Positions 45,657 through 61,150 of a stretch of DNA of 64,000 nt are shown one piece after another (position 1 is the first letter of the stretch; each line of letters opens with the position of its first letter). Origin of the DNA: Isoetes taiwanensis (Eukaryota > Streptophyta > Lycopodiopsida > Isoetales > Isoetaceae). The notes under the pieces were generated by a model that worked only from the letters and a program-made list of their open reading frames with translations, ran no database searches and had not been told where the DNA came from. The position numbers and the translations under genes are program-made. The DNA lies in assembly GCA_021234155.1 (NCBI GenBank), contig JAJEKV010000002.1, forward strand, positions 25,598,617 to 25,662,616. The letters are read 5' to 3'.

Positions 45657-45753
45657 TATGCCTGTATTTTCCAAAAATGGCCCTAAGAACTGTGTTTTAT
45701 TTTATTTTTTTGCATGTAGCATCACTTGACTAATTTGATTTTGTCTCTTGCAG

Positions 45754-45900
45754 TCCTTATCTCGACCAAATAGTACATGCTTGGGAGCAATGAAAAGATC
45801 AGTTCATTAAAGAAAGGTGCCGAGAAGAGGGTGTTGACATCAGTTGGACATACAAGCACGTGGCCCATAAAGGAGCTCCTCATACAAATTTCTATCGTCT
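45754..45900 (+). pseudogene. Spliced-looking exon of an unrecognised gene
   Basis: A 147-bp segment preceded by a pyrimidine-rich tract and TTGCAG and followed exactly by GTAAGT. One frame reads PYLDQIVHAWEQ, a stop, then KDQFIKERCREEGVD and ISWTYKHVAHKGAPHTNFYR. Apart from the single TGA it looks coding, with a charged helical start. I do not recognise the family. It may be a captured exon inside the inverted-repeat block. Confidence 0.4.
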
Positions 45901-46398
45901 GTAAGTTGCTCCGTGACTAGGAGAGAGCTCCACGCGCCCTTTGCACTAGGTGGTTCATGTGTGAAGAGGGTGTAATGATTGTGCCCATACGACCACTATG
46001 GTCTCTTCACCCACTGTAATATATATTGTAATGAGCCCATTTATAAATATAAGGTATCTCAAAACTAGTATTTTTGGGTGATTAAGTAAACGATTTGCAT
46101 AATTTTTGTTGGAATTTGTGATCTATTGTCTACCCACCTAAGAAAATAGAGCCAAAATGTTCAACTAAGAATCTTTTTCAATTAGAACTTGATAGGTCTA
46201 ATGCATGTTTGCGTTGCATTGTTCTTGTTCTCGACACGCTATCCAAGAAAACTGGAAGAAAAGCTTGGATGCACACTAATAGACAAAAATTCCAATTATG
46301 GCCAGTTTTTTGGTCGGGGTGCTTCTTTTTGTGTAAATTAACAGGGTTCTGAAAAAAAATGGGAATATAATGAGTCCCACTTTAATTAAATACGACTT

Positions 46399-47280
46399 CT
46401 ATATATTAAAATTGAGAATTTGTATCGGCCTTTTTCGATAGTAAAATGGAATGATTAATTTTTCTCCTTATGACTAGATTTTTCCAAGAAGACATTGTGC
46501 CTAGGCTCTTATGCACTTAGTAAGGTCTAGATCTATTTCCGTTTTCATTTTCCTAATTTTGTGCGATTATGAGACTTCTAGATATGAGACTTCTAGACTC
46601 TAGTTGAATCAAGTTGGTGAGCAAATGTTTTGGACCCTTTGGTTGTGTCCCATATTATAGAAACTAGACATTTGGATAAATTGTTTACATATGTAGTATG
46701 TTATGCTGTTTCAGAACAAGCTACCGCTAAGAACAGGACCTGACCATTGGCATATGCTATGGAGTGGGAATATTCCTTATCATTTTCCTTCAAATGGTTG
46801 ACCCTTTAATGGACCTTAGCCTCCGTAATATAATTTGCAACATATTCTTGTCCTCCGTGTGCAAACTTTTGAAATTGTAGACACATTTTGCTATCTCTTT
46901 TTACCTTCTCTCTTTTGATTGTCTTCTTTAAATGCTCTTGTATGTTCCATGTCTTGTTTAAGCGAAGGTGTATTTAGAAATTTCTACTATAATCCTTTTT
47001 CCTTAAACTTTCCTTGGTCTTTTTATGTGTATAGTGTCTCTTAGACAGTTGTTTATCTTTAGGGTCTCCTCGAAAACCCGAAAGGGCGAGGTTTTCATCC
47101 CCGGGATAAGCTCCCTTCTTAGAGATACATCAGCCTGTTTATGGAGATGCCCACACGGCCATTTTGTATGTTTTTGTTTATGGAGATGCCCACAAGGGCC
47201 ATTTTATCAGCATGTTTCTGTTTATGGAGATGCCCACAAGGGCCATTTTGTCCAACTTGTCTCTATAGCTTTAGAATTGC
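46399..47280. other. Right part of the 9.9-kb insertion, with a 3-copy repeat
   Basis: No gene. Three tandem copies of about 42 bp containing TTTATGGAGATGCCCACAAG and GGCCATTTT lie at 47137-47250. The chromovirus reading resumes at about 47281 with KKLAPQWAGPF. Confidence 0.6.
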
Positions 47281-47690
47281 AAGAAACTGGCACCACAATG
47301 GGCGGGACCCTTCTAGATCATCGAACGAATAGGTCCTCAAGCCTATAAGTTGAATTTGCTCGCTCATCTCAAGGTCCATAAAGTTTTCCATGTAAGCCTT
47401 TTAAAGAAGCACACCCCGGATCCTCATGAGATTCTTGATACTTCTGGAAACAACAGACGAGCAATTAGAAATTGTTCCAGAAGCTCTTCTCGACAGATCA
47501 TATAAGCAAACGAGAAGAACCCAGATATTGCAGTACTTGGTTAAGTGGAAACACTTGCCAACCGAGAATGCCACTTGGGTCCTTAAACAAGACCTTGATA
47601 AGGCTTACCACGACTTTATGCGGCAATACCAGGGTCGGACTATCCACAATGCTATCGATTCCAACTCCAACGGTATGTAGTCGTGTATTA
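47281..47690 (+). pseudogene. Chromovirus integrase end and chromodomain
   Basis: The frame resumes KKLAPQWAGPF, a stop, IIERIGPQAYKLNLLAHLKV, HKVFHVSLLKKHTPDPHE, the typical GPF/Y module end. Then in a second frame QLEIVPEALLDRSYKQTR, LQYLVKWKHLPTENATWVLK: a chromodomain with YLVKWK and ENATW, which targets integration to marked chromatin. A frameshift separates the two near 47430. It belongs with the integrase ending at 37358. Confidence 0.85.
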
Positions 47691-48242
47691 GATCCGACAG
47701 GGATCATGCAGAGGGATTGGGGTAGATGCATCCTAGGATGGCGGATTTGCAGATAAGCATATTAGGATGCAACCGTCTACGGCTATAATGGGAACATTAC
47801 CATTCCTTATGCCGAGACGACTTGCAAGCCTTAGGCATCATAGGATTCCCTCATTTTCATTTTTATTTATTTTCCTTTTCAAGGGGGTGGTCCCTTCAAC
47901 CACAACTTTATATAATTATATTGAGTACTGATGTACTGTAATCCTGCAGGTGAGTAGTGCATACGGTGGCATCTGCAGTTCTTTGACGGCTCACTTTAGG
48001 GGCCATGTTGTGTTTTCTTATGTGTGTTCCTTATGGTCCACTGAGGACCTTGTTATTGTACATGTTAATATGTCTTCTATGTTATTGTGTGGAGGGACTC
48101 AGGTCCAAAACTTTTGATCACTTATGATCTACTTGTAACATTCTCTATTATATGATAAAGTACCTATGTTTTTATTTTCTAATATTTATATTGCTCTATA
48201 ATGTTCAATGTTGAGGACAACATTATTCCAAGGGGGGTAGAA
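47691..48242 (+). other. 3' untranslated part of the chromovirus
   Basis: Non-coding stretch between chromodomain and 3' LTR, ending with GTTGAGGACAACATT and the polypurine tract CCAAGGGGGGTAGAA. The same arrangement precedes the LTR head at 5543 on the minus strand. Confidence 0.7.
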
Positions 48243-49127
48243 TGTGACGTTCCACGTCTTTATATGCTATACATATAAATACTATGACATGCCACCAGGT
48301 ATGTTTGGACTATAATGGGGATTAGGGGCTAACATTAAAAGTGGTTTATGTTAGCTATACTAAATAATCATAGATTAGTTAATCTAATTAATATAATTAG
48401 ACTAATTAATAATATTAATTAGCCAACAGGGGGAGACACCTGGCCCAAATGGATTGGGCCAGAGGAGACTTGCTATTCCAAGGGGGCAAGCTGGGCCTCC
48501 ACCCCCAACCCTTTAAAACCTATTAAATGCGGCATGTGCACAAGAGCCCTCCTGCTGTCGATGGTATGATGTGGTTGAGCACCAGACAAGGATCATGGTG
48601 GTGAAGTGGGGGTGGGACCTTGCCTAGCATGGCTACAAAGCTCTATACTGTGGCCAGGTCTATAGTTGATCATTGTGTATGGGTCGAGTATGGATCTGAC
48701 ACCTCCTGGGTCGCAGGATACGTGCCTATAGGGACGTCCTGGGCTCGATAGGCGTGCTGGGGCGGCCTATAGATTTTAGGGGGATAAAGTCGGGTACGGA
48801 TGCGTGGTTACCTGACGGAACCACGATCCTTTAGCCACCCATGGAAGCACCATGCTCTGGAAGGGATTTTCCCCTTTCCTGCCTCATCGGACCAGGGAGA
48901 TGTAACCCGGAGTAGTCTCGTAGGGTGATTCCATGAGATTACGTCTCCGGAAAGGCTACAACCATGTCATAGCGTGATTCAACCTATCTACAAAGTGTGA
49001 ACATGAGGGGTGGATGGAGTGGACTACCCTAGCCATTGTTCTATGCCAGCCAACGCCATTGTTATGATTCCGTCTGGAGGCCTTGACCGTCGGTTGATTC
49101 CCTGGAGTCTGAGCCTGGATTAGAGCC
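48243..49127 (+). repeat. Truncated 3' LTR of the chromovirus
   Basis: Matches the 5' LTR from its TGTGACGTTCC start to TTAGAGCC at 49127, where similarity stops abruptly and copia sequence begins. It lacks about 300 bp internally (relative to 27690-27995) and the last 300 bp. Confidence 0.85.
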
Positions 49128-50746
49128 ATAGATCAGTTTTTTGGAAAAAAAAGTACACAAGGTATAGCGAGTGTAATCATCAATGAAGAGAAAAAAGTAT
49201 AGGGCTATACCAATGGACGCACAAAATGGGCCACAAAGGTTAGAATGCACAAGTTCTAAACGCGATGTAGGATGTCCTTCTCCAGAGAATGGGTGACGAT
49301 GCTGCATACACCATGTATTGACAAATTGAGACCATCCGCAAGGTCATCATAGCTCATGTCCAAAAGAGCTTGAAAGTTAGCATGACCGAAGCATCGATGC
49401 CACAAAGTACTGAGATCATCACCACGAGATATCACAACATTGGAAAAACTCATCATTCAGTTGAAGTACATAAAGATTGCCTTGGCGAAAAGCAGTGGCA
49501 AAAACAAGACCATCTTTCACAAAGTGGCAGACACGTCTATCAAACTGAACAAGGAAGCCAATATCAGTAAGACGGGCAAGAGAAAGGAGATTGTGGTAAA
49601 GGTTCGGCACATGTAGAACCCCAAGATGTGTCAATCTGAAGCGTACCAATGCCTTTGACAGCAAGAGGTCTATTGTCACCAAGATAGACAAATTTCTTAG
49701 CAAGAAGAGGACGATACTGTATCAACCAATGTTTATGATGAGTCATATGTTGAGTAGCAGCAGAATCTACAAGCATAGAATCATTAGCTTTAACCACTTC
49801 AAGCGCATCATGAACACAGTGTCCCTCATCTCGCATGCCAAGAAGAACTTTATGCTCAGTAGCAAACTTTTTGTAATAACATTCTTCTTCAGGATGACCA
49901 GACTTTTTACAATATTCGCAAACAATAGAGCAATTTCTCTTAAAAGGAGGACCACGACCATAGCCACAACCACGGCCGCGTCCATGCCCACGACCAGAAC
50001 GATCACCATAATCATTAGCATAATTAGCCTGATCATCATCATGAGATCGTTTAGAATGAACCACAAGAGCTGTTTCTGTCTAATCTTTGGAAGATATTTG
50101 AAGTGGTAGTTTCATCTTTCAACAAAATATGAACACGATCCAAAATGAGGTTGGCTTTGTTGAGCAAAACTGTCCGAACAACCTTGAATTCTTCTGGCAA
50201 AGTTTCCAAGAGTGCAACAATTTGTTGTTGAGGTGGCATGACCTCGCCAGCAATAGACAAGCCATCTACTAGGGTTTTAAACTTATCAAAATGTAGGTCA
50301 AAAGAATCTGTGAGGATGTAACGAAGATTGACAATATCATTGTGAAGACTATAAATCTCATATAAAGTCTTCTGCTCATAAACCTTGTCAACGTAGCTCC
50401 AAAACTCAGCAGAGGTTTTGAGATCCCTAACATCCATCAGTATGGATTCTTTGAGCGCATAAAGTATCAAAGAACATGCCACTTTATCTTTTTGTTGCCA
50501 ATCAGCTAAAAGCTTTACCCAAGCATCATACTCGGTTCTACTAGTAGCTAGAACTCCAGCACTGGTCAACGGTTGCGTTGGAACACGGATTTTGCCAGTG
50601 ACATAATCAAAAAGCTTATCTCTTTCTAATACTAACTCCATCTTGAGCTTCCATACAGGAAAGCCAGATCCAGAGAAAACATAAAGTATCTTCGTCCCAG
50701 CGAGCACGCGAAAAGTAACAACAGAAGAACTTGGCTCTGATACCAT
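49128..50746 (-). pseudogene. Copia element, gag to integrase start, minus strand
   Basis: On the minus strand: gag from MVSEPSSSVVTF at 50746, with WKLKMELVLERDKLFDYVTG and LETLPEEFKVVRTVL; zinc knuckle CEYCKKSGHPEEECYYK and protease motif MLVDSAATQHMT in the frame 50064-49564; then, after frameshifts, GVLHVPNLYHNLLSLARLTD, LSTLWHRCFGHANFQALLDM (pre-integrase H...C region) and the integrase start LELVHSNLCGPF with FLFIDDYTRYTLCTFFSKKL. It stops at the junction with the chromovirus LTR at 49127; RT and RNase H are missing. Gag (about 230 codons) is one open frame, so decay is moderate. The ATG sits across the LTR end and primer site. Confidence 0.9.
50734..50745 (-). promoter_or_regulatory. 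Copia primer-binding site, Met-tRNA type
   Basis: TGGTATCAGAGC on the minus strand directly after the LTR end CA. The gag ATG (50746-50744) uses the last A of the LTR and the first TG of this site. Confidence 0.9.
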
Positions 50747-50928
50747 GTTAGAAATATGAGACACATAAAACTTTTCCCACAAGACAAGATAATCTTCCAT
50801 TCATATGCGATACATATTTATACATCCATGTATGCCACAATTAGCTAAGAGTGCTATATGTGGAAAAGGTGCTATATAAGGAAAAAGGTGAAGGTGCATC
50901 GTCTCCTATAGAAAGGAGATTCCGAACA
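50746..50928 (-). repeat. 5' LTR of the copia element
   Basis: Minus strand from TGTTCGGAAT (50928) to ATTTCTAACA (50746). The ends match as inverted repeats in 8 of 10 positions. At 183 bp it is short for copia. A TATAAATA box lies at 50822-50815. The upper end is less certain than the lower end. Confidence 0.55.
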
Positions 50929-52805
<1,877 letters not shown>

Positions 52806-53033
52806 ATACTTTCCTTTGCCTAGGGTCTAATCTAGCCAAATCCATACTCCTAACTTGGTCACTTAACCGAAGCTAGAGAAATTCTGTCCTGGCACTACCC
52901 AGGCCCTAAACCAAATGAGTCCAACAAGAATACTAAATAAGCTCAATACTTGTCTGAAGCTGTTCATTATTTTCAAATAAACAAGTTTTTCCTTTCAACG
53001 TGCAGCATTATTGAAAGTATATCTTTCCATTAA

Positions 53034-53210
53034 GGCTACCTGGTAGAGGACTGATTTCTCAAGCCCCAAAACCATGTATTCTCAATGAAAAGTAGTTGCA
53101 AAATATTCATAAACATAATTCAACACTTAACATTCAAGGCAACCTGGTAGAAGGCTGATTTCTCAAGCCCCAAAACCATGTAACCTTAATGCAAAGTTGT
53201 TGTAGCAAAA
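53034..53210. repeat. Two-copy tandem duplication of about 107 bp
   Basis: The word CTGATTTCTCAAGCCCCAAA followed by ACCATGTA occurs at about 53051 and 53154, with CCTGGTAGA before it and AATGMAAAGT after it in both copies. Confidence 0.8.
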
Positions 53211-53328
53211 TTTTAAGCGAAAACATAAAGTAATATCGAGTAAATTGCAAAAATGCACTATTATTGAATTGAAATTGCATAGTTTAGACAATAACATACA
53301 AAGTGCATAGTATCGATTACATTTTTTT

Positions 53329-53516
53329 TCATTCCATAACCTTCCACGTTAACACCAACCCGGTTTGCAAAATAGAGACAATTGGAGGAGAGAGCCCGTT
53401 ACTGCGACCAATCATGCAAACGTTAGCGGTAATCCCCAACGATGCAAGGGCCAAAAGGTACATTGGGTCTCTCGGTTTATCACTCACCAATTGTATCCTT
53501 TTGCCCCTGAAAGTAA
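53329..53516 (-). CDS. Candidate last exon of an unrecognised membrane protein
   Basis: Behind a CTTTCAG acceptor at about 53517 the minus strand is open for 62 codons to a TGA at 53329-53331. It reads KRIQLVSDKPRDPMYLLALA, then SLGITANVCMIGRSNGLSPP and IVSILQTGLVLTWKVME. Two hydrophobic stretches suggest membrane segments. It is GC-richer than the AT-rich flanks, which supports coding. I do not know the family. It is not directly phase-compatible with the other candidate exon upstream (54956-54778), so at least one exon between them would be needed. Confidence 0.4.
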
Positions 53517-53637
53517 ACGTTAACAAGAAAGAGAAATGGAATTAAAACTTGAGATTTTCTTAAATCCCAAAATTGCAGTTCAAAATATAATAGTATAATC
53601 AAAATTACTTGATAGCCTCCAAAAAAGTAGGCGGAGA

Positions 53638-54743
53638 GCTACATAGTTTGTTATCTAAATGACAATAGCAAGAGATATAAGCAACCAAACTTCTCAAGAA
53701 TAGAAGCAAAAGAAGCTCCTTTTCTGAGTCTACATTTTGACTTAGGTGCATCTCTCGAAATTTTAAGTCTAAGCATGTCAAAAATGAAGAATAAGTATTT
53801 GCTGCCATGAAATAGCAGCCATTTAAACCTGCCATAACTCTTAGCACAAGATTCTGTTTTTTTATTAATTATATGTTTCGAAACGGCATGATATGCTCTA
53901 TCCTCTCAAGGAAAAACAGTCAAGTTTTGAAGAGATTTGCTATGTCAGAAAACGATTTCTGAAATCCGACCTAATGAAATCTGCAGACTTTATTATGAAA
54001 CTTTTGCTTCAAAGTTTCTTTCTAGGATTTTCTACTCCATAACCCGAGATATACAAAGTAGAACATAACTAGTTCAAGAATAATTTAGCCTATCAATGAA
54101 TTATCTCAGTTATGCATTTGCATTCTAAGAAACATTATTTCAAAGATGTATTTACATTACGTCTTATTTGGGTAGTTTCCAAGTTCTCAAATTAGATCAT
54201 TATTTTAAGAACTACCATTGATCTTAAAATCGGATCTGTAAGATAGTTTCAATCTTGATAAAGAGTGCCAAAGGCGCTGGCTTTTGCTCAAGCCCATAGC
54301 TTAGCACTGTTTGCATTGAAAATCATATGTAAAGCTACATGATTTGTTAGTTAACCGATGATAGTAAGAGATATAAGCAACCAAACTTCTTGAGAATAGA
54401 AGCAAAAAGAAGCCCTTTCTTAAGTCTATATTTCATCTTAGGTGCATCTCCATCAAATTTTAAGTCTAAGCTTGTAAAAATGGAAGATAAGTACTTGCTG
54501 CCATAAAATGACAGCCCCTACAAAAACAGTATAGCTCTTAGCACAGAGCTCTGTTTTTATTAATTATATGTTTGAGAAACGCACAATCGCTCTATCTTTT
54601 CATGAAAAAACAGTCAAGTTTTGACGAGATTAGCTATGTCGAAAACGATTTCTGAAATCCGACCTAAATGTGATCTGCGACTTTCTTATGAAGCTTTATT
54701 CTTCAAAGTTTCTTTTCTAGGATTTCCTACTCCATAACTAGAG
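53638..54743. repeat. Two-copy direct duplication, step 0.69 kb
   Basis: About 410 bp at 53638-54050 recurs at 54331-54743 in the same orientation. Shared words include AGAGATATAAGCAACCAAAC, CTTAGGTGCATCTC, TTAATTATATGTTT, AACAGTCAAGTTTTGA and AACGATTTCTGAAATCCGAC. The copies differ at many positions, so the event is old. Confidence 0.9.
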
Positions 54744-54777
54744 GATTTCTGACGGTAGAATAGAATGTAAGACACAC

Positions 54778-54956
54778 CTGATATGTGTTCTTTGTGTGGC
54801 TTTGTATCGGTCGTGATAGAATCTTCCAGCTTCATCAAAGATGAGCAATGAGCATAAAATCCGAGATCCGGAGCTTTGTTTGCCATATCCTGAATCTTTC
54901 GGATTGGTAGCAACCAGTCGGGGTTGGTAGCAACCCGGTGGTCGTTAACCCATGCC
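54778..54956 (-). CDS. Candidate internal exon of an unrecognised gene
   Basis: Minus strand between a TTTAG acceptor (54957-58) and a CAG|GTGTGT donor (54777): open throughout, reading AWVNDHRVATNPDWLLPIRK, IQDMANKAPDLGFYAHCSSL and MKLEDSITTDTKPHKEHIS. The composition is protein-like and it sits 1.26 kb upstream of the candidate last exon at 53516-53329. No family recognised. The intron between them would contain the 0.69-kb duplication. Confidence 0.4.
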
Positions 54957-55454
54957 CTAAACCAATTTACATGATTGACATGAAAATTTAAAGGTCAAAA
55001 TTATACTTATTAATTTTGTATGGCATTAAGCCATTTTTCATGTTTTTGTCAATTTTGTTCAACAAAGCCTAAGCATATAGCCAAGGTCTCCAAATTATTT
55101 TTCTTGCCATACTCATTGCAGTATGCAAGGCAAGGGAGCATTCCGCCCTCGACAAGTCCGTCAATTACTATCATCAATTTTGTTGACCCTAGCCAAGATG
55201 TGCATGTAATGGCCAATGTCTAGGTGACCATAAATATCCAAGGAAAGTCCGCCTTAAATAAAAAGTCCGACGCTATGCATAAAGTCTTATAAAACATAGC
55301 TCTAGTACTTTGAGCGTATGCAATAAAGGAGACTACACATGACTCTTAGTATTTTGAGCCAAAGTTGTGAGAGTATTTGACATCTCCTACAACGGTATGA
55401 GCTTCACAAGTCAGAAACTAGCTCTTATGTTGCAAACTGCCTCCAACCCCAAGT
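54957..55454. other. No recognised gene
   Basis: Short open frames only. Nothing with family similarity before the AT microsatellite. Confidence 0.35.
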
Positions 55455-59520
<4,066 letters not shown>

Positions 59521-60460
59521 AAATATATTTAGACAAATGATTCTGGGAAGGGACTCGCGAGAGACACAAAACCAGCCGACTACCAAAGGACTTCCTCAAC
59601 TATAAGCCCAGTCGTCGCGAAACCTCCAGGTGTTGAGTTGGGTCGCCAAGCACATAGCGGGAGTGAGAAGAAGAGGAGTGCCAGCGACCGTGAGCGCGCG
59701 CAGCATCGTGTGGAACCCCCTCGAGCGGCAGCCGCCGAGGCCCCGCCGCGACGAGCAGAATGCGTACCATACTAGGATGGATTTAAGCCGATAGCAAGAA
59801 GACACTCCCGCCACCATCCCCGGGCAGTCGGATAGGATAAAGGACGCAAAGAGAAAGGAGAGGAGCGAAAAAGAGGGCTGCCGGACGGAGGATCGAGGAG
59901 ATGAAAAGAACCGGTAGAAATTAGGCGCTGAAGGATAGTGGCAGGGCAGGCGAACGAAGGCAGGCGAGCTAAAGAAAACGTATGACCACGGACAAGTTGG
60001 TCTCGTTTGGAGTGGCGGATAAGAACATCAACATGCTAGAGAGGGAAAAGAAGTCACGGGATGCGCGAAATGGAGAACAATAGAGCGTACATGCTGAGGC
60101 AGGAGAGGAAGAAAGGTACGAGGGGGGCGAGCCCAGCGAGAGGCAGATTAAAGAGTCTGGTTCCATCGAGAGGGAAGCTCAGCGAGACGCAGATTAAAGA
60201 GTCTGGTTCAATCGAGAGGGAAGCTTCGCGTTGACGACGAGTACCAGCAGCGCGAGCGAGCCATGGGGAAGAAAGCGAAGCTGAAGGAGAAGAGCCGGAA
60301 GCGCCTGCTAAGGACGGCATCAGCTCAATGACCTGAAAAAAGGAAGGACATTAGAGAACAATGAAAAGAAAAGCACGCCACCACGATGACGAATCTAAGG
60401 AGGCGCCCCGGCATGCCAACGAGAACAGCAACAAGGCGATGAAAAACAAACTACGTTAAT
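59521..60460. other. GC-rich block of unknown nature
   Basis: About 0.9 kb clearly richer in G and C than everything around it, with purine-rich + strand words (GAGAGG, GAAGGAG). Open frames on both strands are short and match no family. A two-copy 46-bp tandem repeat sits inside it at 60133-60224. It could be a transposon end, an old promoter island or captured gene sequence. Confidence 0.35.
60133..60224. repeat. 46-bp tandem duplication
   Basis: CAGCGAGASGCAGATTAAAG followed by AGTCTGGTTC and ATCGAGAGGGAAGCT occurs twice back to back with two base differences. Confidence 0.9.
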
Positions 60461-60484
60461 GCGTACAATGCACATATGCTGATC

Positions 60485-60582
60485 ACGGACTTATGTCCGT
60501 AGAGAGTTTTCTTATTTGAATACAGATTACGGACCGAAGTCCGTAAATGTGGCTATGGACTGAAGTCCGTGAATGTGGCTAT
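60485..60582. repeat. Three hairpin repeats (ACGGAC-loop-GTCCGT)
   Basis: ACGGACTTATGTCCGT (60485-60500), ACGGACCGAAGTCCGT (60529-60544) and ATGGACTGAAGTCCGT (60555-60570), each a 6-bp stem with a 4-nt loop (the third with one mismatch). The second and third are also parts of a 26-bp tandem step sharing GAAGTCCGTRAATGTGGCTA. Confidence 0.9.
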
Positions 60583-60649
60583 TATTCCTTCCGAACAGGT
60601 GGCCAATATCTAGACGGTGATAAATCAACAAAGGAACCCTGCATCATGG

Positions 60650-61150
60650 ATCCCCAAAAAGAATAAACAATAACGATAAATAATAAGGAAGAATAACAAA
60701 TAACTGAGATAATAAGGCAAAGAGGAAAAAACTTACCCATGGGAATGTAAAAATGCATAGAGATAAAGACAAAATGCAACCCAACATATGTTGGCAAAAA
60801 CAAAGTGCAATCGTGCCTGTGGCGGACAAAAAAATACATCATAGACAATAACAAAAGGAAAAATGAGACCCTGGGAATGACCCGTATGCCAAAAAACAAG
60901 GAAACCCAACGCTGGAAGGTGCGGAAAAACAACCGAGTTAATGCAGATAGTGAATAAAAGGAAGCCCACGTGCATGCAAGCCCCCAAGTGATCAACAAGA
61001 ATGATGAATAATGAGGAAAAATGACAAATAACTGCGGAAATAAGAGAAACAGGAAAAACGTACCCATGGTAATGTGCAAAAATGGATAGACGTAAAAAAG
61101 ACAAAGTGGGATCCAACATATGATGCCAATAAATCACAAAACGAGATAGG
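60650..61150. repeat. Diverged tandem repeat, period about 330 bp
   Basis: The region around 60680-60800 (AACAAATAACTG, then TTACCCATGGGAATGT, AAAATGCATAGA, CCAACATATG) recurs around 61020-61150 (GACAAATAACTG, GTACCCATGGTAATGT, AAAATGGATAGA, CCAACATATG). The long minus-strand hydrophobic frames here come from A-rich repeat sequence. Confidence 0.75.

Larger units (their letters stand above)
42192..46398. mobile_element. Candidate gene-fragment-carrying transposon bounded by a 25-bp inverted repeat
   Basis: A 25-bp sequence beginning AAGTCGTATTTAATT at 42192-42216 occurs as an exact reverse complement at 46374-46398. Inside lie a G-rich array, an LRR-receptor fragment, a palindromic tandem array and a spliced-looking exon, but no transposase. 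The layout resembles captured-gene (Pack-type) elements or a non-autonomous foldback element. TATA-like sequence flanks both arms, but a clean target duplication is not visible. The outer ends may lie slightly beyond the arms. Confidence 0.5.
27426..49127 (+). mobile_element. Chromodomain gypsy element (chromovirus), nested and truncated
   Basis: One element can be followed across 21.7 kb: 5' LTR, Met primer site, leader, gag with CCHC knuckle, protease, RT, RNase H, integrase, chromodomain, polypurine tract (CCAAGGGGGGTAGAA at 48228-48242) and a truncated 3' LTR. The domain order PR-RT-RH-INT-chromodomain defines the chromovirus clade of Ty3/gypsy. Without its two large insertions (29128-33000 and about 37360-47280) and the 3' truncation it would be about 8 kb. 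Every coding domain has stops or frameshifts, so it is dead. The two LTRs remain clearly similar by eye. Confidence 0.85.
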
